NCBI GenBank assembly: GCA_019137115.1
Contig: JAGVSV010000031.1
Location: 1 to 11,573 of the forward strand
Source: Bacillota bacterium
Lineage (GTDB): Bacteria > Bacillota > Clostridia > Christensenellales > Aristaeellaceae
Reading direction: 5' to 3'
Length of the DNA: 11,573 bases
Shown here: one piece after another, positions 4,854 to 11,573 of the stretch
Numbering within the stretch: position 1 is the stretch's first letter
How the letters are laid out: the number at the start of each line of letters is the position of its first letter
Program-made: the position numbers and the translations under genes
Notes under the pieces: model-generated
The model's database searches: none
Seen by the model: the letters and a program-made list of their open reading frames with translations, nothing else
Told to the model about the DNA's origin: nothing

Positions 4854-7433
4854 ATGCTTACGCTGACCACCCTGGCTGTGGACGGCAGCCGCGTCACGGA
4901 TGACCCGCGCAGCCGCCTTTTTTCGGGCACGGATTTTGAACTGACCTGGGGCGCCCGGTGCGACCGCGCCGGCGCGCGGCAGGCGGCGTACCAGCTGGTG
5001 TGGAGCACCGAAAGCGACAACGGCGCCACGGTGCTGCACGACACCGGCTGGGTGGAGAACACGCGCCAGCGCGCCCGCGTGCGGCACAATGCCTGGAAAG
5101 GGCAGGCGGTCAAGGTTTCCTTAACCATCCGCGACAACCGCGGGCAGGTGAGCAACACGCTCAAAACCACACTGTACAACGCGGATGTGGACTTTTTTGC
5201 GCCGTGGATTGGTCTCGACAAGGATGTGCCCAAGCGCGCGGTGTACCTGCGCCGGGAGTTTGTGATCACAAAACCCCTCAAGTCCGCGGTGCTATACGCA
5301 TGCGGGGTCGGGTACCACCAGCTGTATCTGAACGGCGAGCCGCTGGATGACGCGGTGCTGGAGCCCGCGCACACCGACTACAGCAAGACCTGCCAGTATG
5401 TGACCTACCCGCTGTTGCACGAAAAGCTGGGCATGGGCACGTACTGCCTGGCCGCGATGGTGGGCGACGGCTGGCGGCGCAACAGCATGGTGGAGGCGTC
5501 CCGCTACCCCGACCGGCCCGAGGGCATCCCCTTTGCCGGGCCGCCGATGTTTTCGCTGCAAATGCACCTGACATACCAGGACGGGACAAAGGGCACGCTG
5601 GTCACCGACCAAAGCTGGCAGGCCGGCGACGGCATGCTGTGGGAAAATGACCTGTTCAACGGCGAAACCTGGGACGCCAACCGCGCGCGGCGGGGCTGGA
5701 ACCTGCCGGGCTTTGACGGGTTTCAGGCCGCTAAAGAGCTGCCCGGCCCCGGCGGGGAGCGCAAGCCCATGCTGATCCCGCCCATAAGGGCGGGCGAAGT
5801 GCACCGGCCGCTGGCGATGTGGCCGCTGGGCCAGGCCACGGTGATCGACTTTGGGCACAACCTGGCCGGCGTCATCCGCCTGCGCTTGCCCGAAGGGATG
5901 GACAACGGGCAGGTCATCCGCGTCCTGCACGCCGAGGAGCTGGACGAGGACGGCGACTTGTTCATGGAACCCCTGCGCGGCGCAAAAGCCACCGACACCT
6001 ATATCGCGTCCGGGGATGACCGCGACCTGACCGTCTGGCAGCCGATGTTCACGTACCACGGGTTCCGGTACGCGCGCGTGGAGGGGATGGCGCTGGCAAA
6101 GGAGGACATCACGGCTGTCTCCCTGCACACCGATCTGGACACGGACAGCTTCTTCCGCTGCGGGGACGCGCTGGTCACGCGCATCCACGAAATCTGCGTG
6201 GCCACCGAGCGCGCCAACCAGCACAGCATCCTGACCGACTGCCCGCAGCGCGACGAGCGCATGGGCTGGATGAACGACGCCACCGTGCGCTTTGAGCAGA
6301 CGCCGTACAATTTCGACATCGGCCGCATGTTCCCCAAGGTGGTGCGCGACATCATCGACACCCAGGACAAAAACGGGGCGATCACCTGCACCGCGCCGTA
6401 TGTGTTCGGCGGCCGACCCGCCGCCCCGGTCAGCAGCAGCTTTCTGGTCGCGGCGTGGCAGCACTACCTGTTCACAGGGTCGCTGGATCTGGTGCGGGAA
6501 GGCTTCCCGAACTTTGAGCGCTGGCAGGAGTGCCTGATGCGGGCAAGCGACGACCACATCGTCAACTATTCCCGCTATGGCGACTGGGCCAGCCCCGCGG
6601 ACTGCTGCGTGGACATGGAGGGCGCGCATTCGGCGCTCACGCCGGGCATATTTATGTCCACCGGCTACAGCTATTACAACTGCGTGATGCTCTCCCGCAT
6701 GGCGCGGGCGATGGGCGACGAGGCGCAGGTGGACTGGTGGCAGGGCAGGGCCGACGAAATCCGCGCCGCGATGCTCAACAAGTGGTACAACCCGGCCACC
6801 GCCACCATGGCGAGCGGCTCCCAGGCGTGCCAGGCGTTCGCGCTGTGGCTGGGCATCATCCCCGCCGGCGACGCCCCGCGCGCCGCGCAAGTCATCGTGG
6901 AGGATTTGGCCCAACGGGGCCACCGCATCACCACCGGCAACCTGTGCACGCGCTATCTGATGGACGCGCTGTGCGATCACGGGCATGTGGACGACGCCTG
7001 GCGGCTGATGACGCGCCAGACCTACCCCAGCTGGGGTTACATGCTGCAAAACGAGGCCACCACCATCTGGGAGCGCTTTGAGCTGAAGAAGCACCCCGGC
7101 ATGAACAGCCACAGCCACCCGATGTATGGCGCGGTGGACGGCTGGCTGTACGCCTACATCGCGGGCATCAAGCCCATGGGCCCCGGCTTTGCGCGCTATC
7201 AGGTCAAGCCGTACATGCCCACCAGCCTGTTAAGCTGTCAGGCCAGCGTGGACACCGTGATGGGCGATGTGGCCGTGCGCTGGATGAAGCGCTATGACGC
7301 GGCGCACCTGCACGTGACGGTGCCCTTTGGCGCGGTGGCCGAGGTGCACTTTGGCGGCAAGGTGCAGGAGGTGCCCGCCGGGTTCCACGCGTTTGAAGCG
7401 CCGTGGGTGCAGGGGGAGTTGGCGGACAAGTAA
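4854..7433 (+). CDS. Alpha-L-rhamnosidase, glycoside hydrolase family 78
   Basis: This enzyme releases terminal alpha-L-rhamnose from plant glycosides, pectin side chains or bacterial polysaccharides. The 859-aa protein shows the family order: N-terminal Ig-like domain (about 25-110), a beta-sandwich carbohydrate-binding domain starting near FFAPWIG with YLRREF, VGYHQLYLNG and VGDGWRRN, a second beta domain with VIDFGHNLAGVIRL, an (alpha/alpha)6 barrel with TDCPQRDERMGWMNDA, and a C-terminal beta domain. E468 in RDER matches the usual general acid; E740 in ATTIWERF is the likely general base. No signal peptide is present, so it should act in the cytoplasm on imported substrates. The ATG at 4854 follows GGGGAGG by 6 nt; an in-frame ATG at 4839 has a weaker site. 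The gene has its own promoter. No transporter, rhamnose isomerase or kinase genes are seen in the window. Confidence 0.93.
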   Translation: MLTLTTLAVDGSRVTDDPRSRLFSGTDFELTWGARCDRAGARQAAYQLVWSTESDNGATVLHDTGWVENTRQRARVRHNAWKGQAVKVSLTIRDNRGQVSNTLKTTLYNADVDFFAPWIGLDKDVPKRAVYLRREFVITKPLKSAVLYACGVGYHQLYLNGEPLDDAVLEPAHTDYSKTCQYVTYPLLHEKLGMGTYCLAAMVGDGWRRNSMVEASRYPDRPEGIPFAGPPMFSLQMHLTYQDGTKGTLVTDQSWQAGDGMLWENDLFNGETWDANRARRGWNLPGFDGFQAAKELPGPGGERKPMLIPPIRAGEVHRPLAMWPLGQATVIDFGHNLAGVIRLRLPEGMDNGQVIRVLHAEELDEDGDLFMEPLRGAKATDTYIASGDDRDLTVWQPMFTYHGFRYARVEGMALAKEDITAVSLHTDLDTDSFFRCGDALVTRIHEICVATERANQHSILTDCPQRDERMGWMNDATVRFEQTPYNFDIGRMFPKVVRDIIDTQDKNGAITCTAPYVFGGRPAAPVSSSFLVAAWQHYLFTGSLDLVREGFPNFERWQECLMRASDDHIVNYSRYGDWASPADCCVDMEGAHSALTPGIFMSTGYSYYNCVMLSRMARAMGDEAQVDWWQGRADEIRAAMLNKWYNPATATMASGSQACQAFALWLGIIPAGDAPRAAQVIVEDLAQRGHRITTGNLCTRYLMDALCDHGHVDDAWRLMTRQTYPSWGYMLQNEATTIWERFELKKHPGMNSHSHPMYGAVDGWLYAYIAGIKPMGPGFARYQVKPYMPTSLLSCQASVDTVMGDVAVRWMKRYDAAHLHVTVPFGAVAEVHFGGKVQEVPAGFHAFEAPWVQGELADK

Positions 7434-7481
7434 CAAATCACCATAGCGAAAGAGAGGGGTTTGAAGTAGAGAGAGAAAGGA

Positions 7482-7775
7482 ATGATCAAAACTGTGATTT
7501 ATAGAGTTGATGCGTCAAATGAAATGGGTGGAATAGGAGCATGCAATATTTTGGAGGACCATCACAATCTCGCACTTACTCCTGAGATAGACGACTCATT
7601 TGTTGTCATGAAGGCCGGGCTGCTCTGGTGTAGTTTTTATCGTGAGAAGGGGAAATGCAGCCTGTTTAGACTGCATTTAACTAAACGAAGAGCCTCTGAT
7701 GCCATCATAAAAAACTTTCCCGTTCAAGCTAAGTCAACCGACTTGGCTACCCTTGATAATCTTGAGGAGAATTAA
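7482..7775 (+). CDS. Hypothetical protein, 97 aa, in AT-rich island
   Basis: I do not recognise this protein. It starts MIKTVIYRVDASNEMGG, is soluble, mixed in charge, has three Cys residues (C21, C50, C59) and ends DNLEEN. There is no signal peptide or membrane helix. Base composition differs sharply from its neighbours: 7501-7560 has 25 of 60 G+C, while 7321-7380 in the rhamnosidase gene has 43 of 60. The purine-rich stretch GAGAAAGGA abuts the ATG, closer than an ideal Shine-Dalgarno site, so the start is uncertain. The codon use and lack of shadow ORFs on the other strand suggest a real but foreign coding region, perhaps a remnant of a mobile element. It could also be a degraded gene. A second small ORF follows 23 bp downstream. 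Confidence 0.45.
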   Translation: MIKTVIYRVDASNEMGGIGACNILEDHHNLALTPEIDDSFVVMKAGLLWCSFYREKGKCSLFRLHLTKRRASDAIIKNFPVQAKSTDLATLDNLEEN

Positions 7776-7798
7776 CGATAAAAAGGTGTGTTAGTGCT

Positions 7799-7909
7799 TT
7801 GAAGGCTGAAATAGTTGTAGGCAACGAAACTATTGCCGAGCTTAATCGTACCCTCCCAGCCTATATAGGAGGTGAAGCCATCAGGCGCATTGATGGCTAC
7901 TTTGACTGA
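7799..7909 (+). CDS. Possible 36-aa ORF with TTG start, or 3' remnant of a larger gene
   Basis: From TTG at 7799 the frame reads KAEIVVGNETIAELNRTLPA and then YIGGEAIRRIDGYFD before TGA. The amino acid composition looks protein-like, and the region is AT-rich like the 97-aa ORF upstream. The only purine-rich site (AAAAAGG, about 7780-7786) lies about 12 nt from the TTG, which is far. The frame is open further upstream without a good start, so it may be the C-terminal end of a decayed gene, possibly the same element as the 97-aa ORF. No family is recognised. Confidence 0.3.
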   Translation: MKAEIVVGNETIAELNRTLPAYIGGEAIRRIDGYFD

Positions 7910-7931
7910 TAAAGGTGTTATAGCAAGGTTC

Positions 7932-7961
7932 GCCTGCTGTTCTTGAGTTTGGCAGGCTTTT
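7932..7961 (+). terminator. Weak terminator-like hairpin
   Basis: GCCTGC (7932-7937) pairs with GCAGGC (7952-7957), extendable by two wobble pairs, and is followed by TTTT (7958-7961). The long loop makes it weak. It lies just after the small ORF. Confidence 0.35.
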
Positions 7962-7991
7962 CATATTCAGGATAACGCTCCGTAACAGGCT

Positions 7992-8016
7992 CCTTCTCAC
8001 AATAGAAGGGCTTTTT
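7992..8016 (+). terminator. Predicted intrinsic terminator in the AT-rich island
   Basis: CCTTCT (7992-7997) pairs with AGAAGG (8004-8009) across a 6-nt loop, followed by GC and a run of five T (8012-8016). It would end transcripts from the rhamnosidase gene or the small ORFs. Confidence 0.5.
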
Positions 8017-8045
8017 CGTTGATATTCACAGACCTTCTCCTATAA

Positions 8046-8171
8046 CCACACTGAAGTCCGGATTATGTGGAACACCCTCAGAGTACAAACCACGTCGTAT
8101 CCACACTCAAGTTCCGATTACATAGAACCGTCCATTTTGGGTTATGCACGCGAACCTCACTGAAGTTCGGA
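8046..8171 (+). repeat. Three imperfect 17-bp direct repeats with a 54-55-bp period
   Basis: Copies begin at 8046 (CCACACTGAAGTCCGGA), 8101 (CCACACTCAAGTTCCGA) and 8155 (CCTCACTGAAGTTCGGA). They differ at 2 to 3 of 17 positions from one another, except the first two, which differ at 3 but keep 22 of 28 bases matched over a longer unit ending in GAAC. Start-to-start spacing is 55 and 54 bp. No fourth copy is evident at the expected upstream position. Confidence 0.6.
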
Positions 8172-8293
8172 GAGCCGCAAATCCCCCTATCGCCAGACTT
8201 GTTACATTTGGACGCAAAGAAAGTGCGCCGGTTTTCGTTGGATGGGATGAAGGCTTTTTCGGGGCGTTTTGCCCACCCAAGAAGGAGGACATC

Positions 8294-8656
8294 ATGAAAA
8301 CCGGTTTGCGCATCCTGTCCCTGTTGCTGGCGCTGGCGCTGTTGCCCGCGATCGCCATGGCCGAGCCCACCGCCCAGAACATCCTGAGCGACGACCCGTT
8401 CAACTCGCTGGCCGCCGTTGGCGACGAGCTGTACGCGCTGTCCTACGGGGCGCTGTACCATGTGGACGTGGGCACGGGGCAGCTGCAGAAACTGACGCCC
8501 GACCAGAAAGATCTACCCGCGGACGCCGCGTTGCCGGCGATGGATCGTCTGTTCGCCGATGCCCAGGGCCTGCTGGCGTTTGACAGCGGCAGCAGCACGC
8601 TGTACCGCATCGATGTTCATCAACAGCCGCTGACCGCGCTGGCGGAGCAGAGGTAA
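8294..8656 (+). CDS. Short secreted protein, probable truncated beta-propeller or binding-protein N-terminus
   Basis: The 120-aa product begins with a clear Sec signal peptide: MKTG, a Leu/Ala-rich core (residues 5-20) and a likely cleavage site after AMA at about residue 23. The mature part contains two similar segments, LAAVGDELYALSYGALYHVD and GLLAFDSGSSTLYRIDV, which look like blades of a beta-propeller. The protein then stops after about 97 mature residues, far too short for a complete propeller. Such segments occur at the N-terminus of longer secreted proteins in Gram-positive anaerobes, so this may be a truncated gene; that is inference. AAGGAGGA at 8282-8289 fixes the ATG at 8294. The frame is open upstream to 8144 but has no comparable start. 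A strong terminator follows, so it forms its own transcription unit. Confidence 0.7.
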   Translation: MKTGLRILSLLLALALLPAIAMAEPTAQNILSDDPFNSLAAVGDELYALSYGALYHVDVGTGQLQKLTPDQKDLPADAALPAMDRLFADAQGLLAFDSGSSTLYRIDVHQQPLTALAEQR

Positions 8657-8680
8657 CGATCAGCCGCATCTTTCCCCAAG

Positions 8681-8704
8681 AGCCGCCCTGACCGGCGGCT
8701 TTTT
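8681..8704 (+). terminator. Intrinsic terminator after the short secreted protein gene
   Basis: AGCCGCC (8681-8687) pairs perfectly with GGCGGCT (8694-8700) around a 6-nt loop, and is followed by TTTT (8701-8704). It separates the secreted-protein gene from the GH2 operon. Confidence 0.85.
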
Positions 8705-8709
8705 CGTAC

Positions 8710-8738
8710 TGTACATTGCCGCCCCGACACGGTACACT
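8710..8738 (+). promoter_or_regulatory. Predicted promoter of the GH2 operon
   Basis: TGTACA (8710-8715) and TACACT (8733-8738) are 17 bp apart, giving a moderate -35 and a fair -10 box. The expected start near 8745 leaves a leader of about 28 nt before the ATG at 8773. It lies directly behind the terminator, as expected for a new transcription unit. Confidence 0.5.
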
Positions 8739-8772
8739 GGGCGCAAACAGCCACACAGAAGGGAGATTGACG

Positions 8773-11046
8773 ATGCAATCCCTGAACGGACAGTGGGACT
8801 TGTATGGGATGCCGGAGGACGGCGGGGTGCCGGAGGATCTGGCGGCGTTCCGGGAAGGGGCGCAGCACATCCCGGCGCGGGTGCCGGGCAATGTGGAATT
8901 GGACCTGGTGCGCGCGGGGGTGGAGCCGGATCCGTTCTGGGCGGACAACCTGTACAGATTCCGGAAATATGAGTTTTACAGCTGGCAGTTTGAGCGCACG
9001 TTTGACGTGGGTGCACGCGGTGACGGCCGCTGGGTGCTGGTGTTTGAGGGGCTGAACAACTTCGCCCGCGTGTATGTCAACGGTCAGTTGGCCGGGGAAA
9101 CCGCCAACGCGATGATCGCACACGAAATGGACGTAACCGATCTGCTGCGGTATGACGGCGAAAACCACATCGCGGTGCGCGTGCGCTCGGCCCTCAACGA
9201 AGCCCGGAACACGGACTTCCCGGCGATGCTGCGCAACGATGAGTTTGCGGTGCTGCGCATGCCGCCCAGCTCGTTCGGCTGGGACATCATGGGGCGGTTT
9301 TTGTCGGCGGGCATGTGGCGCGGCGTTTTCTTGAAGGCGCTGCCCCCCACGCGCATCGCCGAGACCTATTACGCCACCACGCATATCACGCCCCATGGCG
9401 CGGAGCTTTCCGTCAAATACCGCTGGCACACGGACGCAAAGGTGCTGGACGGGTTTGCCATCCGCGTGGCGGGGGTATGCGGCGAGCACCGGTTTGAAAA
9501 GACCGTGCCCGCGCCCTTTGTCAGCGGCACGCTGCACGTGGACGTGCCGGGCGCGAAACTGTGGTGGCCCAACGGCTATGGCGAACAGCCGCTGTATGAG
9601 GTCACGATGTCGCTGCTTTATGACGGCGCAGTGGTGGCCGAAAAGCGGGAGCGCATCGGCATCCGCGTGATGGCAATCGAGCATGTATTGAAGCCCGGCG
9701 ACGAGGGCGAGTTTAGGGTGCTGGTTAACGGCACGCCCATCCTGTGCAAGGGCAGCAACTGGGTGCCGCTGGACGCGCTGCACAGCCGGGACGCGGAGCG
9801 TTTGCAGGCGGCGCACGACTTGTTGTACGACAGCGGCTGCAACATCGTGCGGTGCTGGGGCGGCAATGTGTATGAGGATCACGCGTTTTTTGACCTGTGC
9901 GATGAACGCGGGATGCTGGTGTGGCAGGATTTTGCGATGGCCTGCGCGGTGTATTCCCCCGCGCCGGACTTTGCCGACCAGATCGAGCGGGAAGCCACCG
10001 CCGTGGTCAAGAAACTGCGCAACCATCCGTCGATTTTGCTGTGGGCGGGCGACAACGAGGTGGACGAGGGCCTGAGCGCCCTGCACCTGCCCACCGACAG
10101 CAGCCGGTACAACGCCTTGACGCGCGAGGTGCTGCCCCGCGTGGTGCGCATGCACGACCCGTACCGGCACTACCTGCCCTCCTCGCCGTACATCCCGGAC
10201 GGCATCGCGCGCTACCAGGTGCCCGAGCAGCACAACTGGGGCGCGCGGGCGTACTTCAAGGATGATTTCTACAAGCACACCACCGCGCATTTCATCAGCG
10301 AGGCAGGCTATCACGGGTGCCCGGCGGTGTCCTCGCTGCGGCGGTACATCCCGGAGGATCAGCTGAACGCATGGCTTGACAACCCCGTCTGGGACGCGCA
10401 CAACACCGATTACCTGCCCTTTGGCGCGCGCGGGTACAGCCGCATCCAGCTCATGCACGACCAGGTGGACATCCTGTTTGGGCAGGTTCCGGACGAAATA
10501 TCCGCCTTTGCGCGCCTTTCGCAGATTTCACAGGCCGAGGCCAAGAAGTTCTTTATCGAGCGCACGCGCATCAAAAAGTGGCGGCGCACCGGCATCATCT
10601 GGTGGAACCTGCTGGACGGCTGGCCGCAGATCTCCGACGCCGTGGTGGACTATTATTACGCCAAGAAGCTGGCGTACCACTACATAAAGCGCGTGCAGCG
10701 GCCCGTCGCGGTGATGATGGACGAGCTGGTGGACTGGTCGCACGCGGTGGTGCTGGGCAATGACAGCCGGGACGCGGTGGAGGTTTCCTACCGCGTGTGG
10801 GACGGCGACACCGGCGAAACCTATCTCGAGGGCACCTGCCTGTCCCCCGCCAACGAAAACGTGGTGCTGGGGCATGTGCGCGAGCTGGCCGGGCGGCAGA
10901 AGCTGTATTTGATCGCCTGGGAAGCGGACGGCGAAACGTACGGCAACCACTACATTTCCGGCTTCCCGCCGTATGACGCGGGGCAGATGCTTGGGTGGGT
11001 CACCAAAATCGCCGCGCTGCCGCAGGCGTTTTCGTGGGAGGTGTAG
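8773..11046 (+). CDS. Glycoside hydrolase family 2 enzyme, beta-mannosidase-like
   Basis: The enzyme probably removes non-reducing beta-D-mannose residues by a retaining mechanism. The 757-aa protein has a GH2 sugar-binding domain (1 to about 190) with VPGNVELDLVRAG and NLYRFRKYEFYSW, an Ig-like domain ending in LWWPNGYGEQPLYEV, and a TIM barrel from about 320 with ILCKGSNWVPLDAL, CWGGNVYEDHAFFDLCDERG and LVWQDF. The pair NE in WAGDNEVDEG makes E429 the likely acid/base, and E510 in FISEAGYHG the likely nucleophile. Length is below the usual 800-870 aa of beta-mannosidases, mainly at the C-terminus. There is no signal peptide, so a cytoplasmic role on imported oligosaccharides is likely. The ATG at 8773 is preceded by AAGGGAGA. 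An exo-beta-glucosaminidase or other GH2 specificity is possible. A paralogue follows after 2 bp. Confidence 0.88.
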   Translation: MQSLNGQWDLYGMPEDGGVPEDLAAFREGAQHIPARVPGNVELDLVRAGVEPDPFWADNLYRFRKYEFYSWQFERTFDVGARGDGRWVLVFEGLNNFARVYVNGQLAGETANAMIAHEMDVTDLLRYDGENHIAVRVRSALNEARNTDFPAMLRNDEFAVLRMPPSSFGWDIMGRFLSAGMWRGVFLKALPPTRIAETYYATTHITPHGAELSVKYRWHTDAKVLDGFAIRVAGVCGEHRFEKTVPAPFVSGTLHVDVPGAKLWWPNGYGEQPLYEVTMSLLYDGAVVAEKRERIGIRVMAIEHVLKPGDEGEFRVLVNGTPILCKGSNWVPLDALHSRDAERLQAAHDLLYDSGCNIVRCWGGNVYEDHAFFDLCDERGMLVWQDFAMACAVYSPAPDFADQIEREATAVVKKLRNHPSILLWAGDNEVDEGLSALHLPTDSSRYNALTREVLPRVVRMHDPYRHYLPSSPYIPDGIARYQVPEQHNWGARAYFKDDFYKHTTAHFISEAGYHGCPAVSSLRRYIPEDQLNAWLDNPVWDAHNTDYLPFGARGYSRIQLMHDQVDILFGQVPDEISAFARLSQISQAEAKKFFIERTRIKKWRRTGIIWWNLLDGWPQISDAVVDYYYAKKLAYHYIKRVQRPVAVMMDELVDWSHAVVLGNDSRDAVEVSYRVWDGDTGETYLEGTCLSPANENVVLGHVRELAGRQKLYLIAWEADGETYGNHYISGFPPYDAGQMLGWVTKIAALPQAFSWEV

Positions 11047-11048
11047 CC

Positions 11049-11573
11049 ATGCGGATCCCGCTGGACGGCGACTGGACGCTGTACTTCTGCTCGGAAACGG
11101 GCGGAAAGCCGGACGTGTTCTCCCCGAAATTGCTGGCAAAATGCCAGCAAGTGCTCGCCAAAGTGCCCGGCAATGTGGAACTGGACCTCATGCGCGCGGG
11201 GTTGCTGGACGACCCGCTGTACGGGGAAAACCTGTACAACCTGGCGCCGTATGAGTACTGCCAGTGGGTGTACGCGCGCGAATTTGCGGTGCCGGAGGAC
11301 TTCCCGGAGAGGGAGATATTGCTCGCCTTTGACGGCATCGACACGGTTGCGGACATCTACCTCAACGACTTCCATGTAGGCCGCGCCGAGAACATGCTGG
11401 TGGCGCACGAATTTGATGTCACCCAACATGTCATGCGCGGGCAGACGTATACGCTGTATGTGCACATCCATTCCACGATGAATTACGTGCGCGCAAAGCA
11501 GTACACCGTGGCGATGCGCGGCACCGGGCACCGCAACGAGATTTGCCACATCCGCAAGGCGCCGCACATGTTC
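11049..11573 (+). CDS. Second GH2 glycosidase, beta-mannosidase-like, 3' partial at window edge
   Basis: The frame opens at ATG 11049, two bases after the previous stop, with GGGAGG at 11036-11041 as ribosome binding site, and stays open to the window end (175 codons). It begins MRIPLDGDWTLYFCSE and contains VPGNVELDLMRAG, NLYNLAPYEYCQW, LLAFDGIDTVADIYLND and NMLVAHEFDVTQHV, which line up with the sugar-binding domain of the upstream GH2 enzyme. The final HIRKAPHMF corresponds to the PPSSFGWDIMGR region there. The catalytic barrel lies beyond the window, so activity cannot be judged. The two genes are paralogues cotranscribed in one operon. They may differ in linkage or chain-length preference, which is inference. 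Confidence 0.85.
   Translation, partial: MRIPLDGDWTLYFCSETGGKPDVFSPKLLAKCQQVLAKVPGNVELDLMRAGLLDDPLYGENLYNLAPYEYCQWVYAREFAVPEDFPEREILLAFDGIDTVADIYLNDFHVGRAENMLVAHEFDVTQHVMRGQTYTLYVHIHSTMNYVRAKQYTVAMRGTGHRNEICHIRKAPHMF

Larger units (their letters stand above)
7910..8293. other. Gene-free AT-rich intergenic region with spaced repeats
   Basis: I see no convincing coding sequence in these 384 bp. They hold two terminator-like hairpins (7932-7961 and 7992-8016), three imperfect 17-bp repeats (8046, 8101, 8155) and a small GGGC/GCCC hairpin (8262-8265 with 8271-8274) just before the Shine-Dalgarno site of the next gene. The GC content rises again from about 8210. Confidence 0.6.

Noticed and set aside
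5292..7118. Minus-strand open frame of 608 codons opposite the rhamnosidase gene
   Set aside because: It is very rich in His, Val, Arg and Ala, as expected from the reverse strand of GC-rich coding DNA, has no recognisable domain, and lies wholly inside a clear GH78 gene.
8046..8171. Possible CRISPR array
   Set aside because: There are only three imperfect 17-bp repeats, they are shorter and more divergent than CRISPR repeats, and no cas genes are near.
8144..8293. Upstream extension of the secreted-protein frame (50 more codons)
   Set aside because: It would bury the signal peptide inside the protein and lacks a ribosome site; AAGGAGGA supports ATG 8294.
8067..8297. Open frame of 76 codons in the AT-rich intergenic region
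   Set aside because: It spans the repeats and the next gene's ribosome site, has no good Shine-Dalgarno site, and its sequence does not look like a folded protein.
8620..10458. Minus-strand open frame of 612 codons opposite the first GH2 gene
   Set aside because: It has the same antisense composition bias and no domains; its start end also runs against the terminator and promoter region. It is a shadow of the GH2 gene.

Overview
The window reads as a piece of a GC-rich bacterial chromosome, most probably from the Bacillota (class Clostridia). This is inferred from the split four-subunit acetyl-CoA carboxylase with a short AccA, an AccC whose carboxylation loop reads RKNQKLLEESPS as in Gram-positive enzymes, a DegV/FakB-type fatty-acid-binding protein, strong purine-rich Shine-Dalgarno sites and carbohydrate-degrading genes typical of gut anaerobes. 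No rRNA, tRNA, CRISPR array, transposase or integrase was seen.

Positions 1-3539 are a tightly packed plus-strand operon for the first step of fatty acid synthesis: accC (its start lies outside the window), accD, accA and a degV/fakB-like gene, with 3 bp between accC and accD and overlaps of 14 and 4 bp at the next two junctions. accC carries a perfect 59-bp tandem duplication (347-405 and 406-464) that shifts its reading frame. Removing one copy restores a normal protein, so this is either a very recent inactivating mutation or an assembly error.

Positions 3540-3990 hold remnants of two acetyltransferase (GNAT) genes pointing away from each other and fused at their missing 5' ends, followed by a hairpin-rich stretch. 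mgtC/sapB (3991-4668, minus strand) follows, with a probable TTG start. It shares a divergent promoter region with a cytoplasmic alpha-L-rhamnosidase (4854-7433, GH78). An inverted repeat overlaps the likely mgtC -10 box.

Positions 7434-8290 are a clear AT-rich interruption. They hold one unrecognised 97-aa ORF, a possible 36-aa ORF, two terminator-like hairpins and three imperfect 17-bp repeats spaced 54-55 bp apart. A short secreted protein (8294-8656), apparently only the N-terminal part of a beta-propeller-like protein, comes next and ends before a good intrinsic terminator.

Positions 8773-11573 carry two tandem GH2 glycosidases of the beta-mannosidase type, the second cut by the window edge. 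With the rhamnosidase they suggest intracellular trimming of imported rhamnose- and mannose-type oligosaccharides. No sugar transporter or regulator gene is visible here.

No single feature proves an undescribed system. The items most worth checking are the accC duplication, the fused GNAT remnants and the AT-rich island with its spaced repeats.
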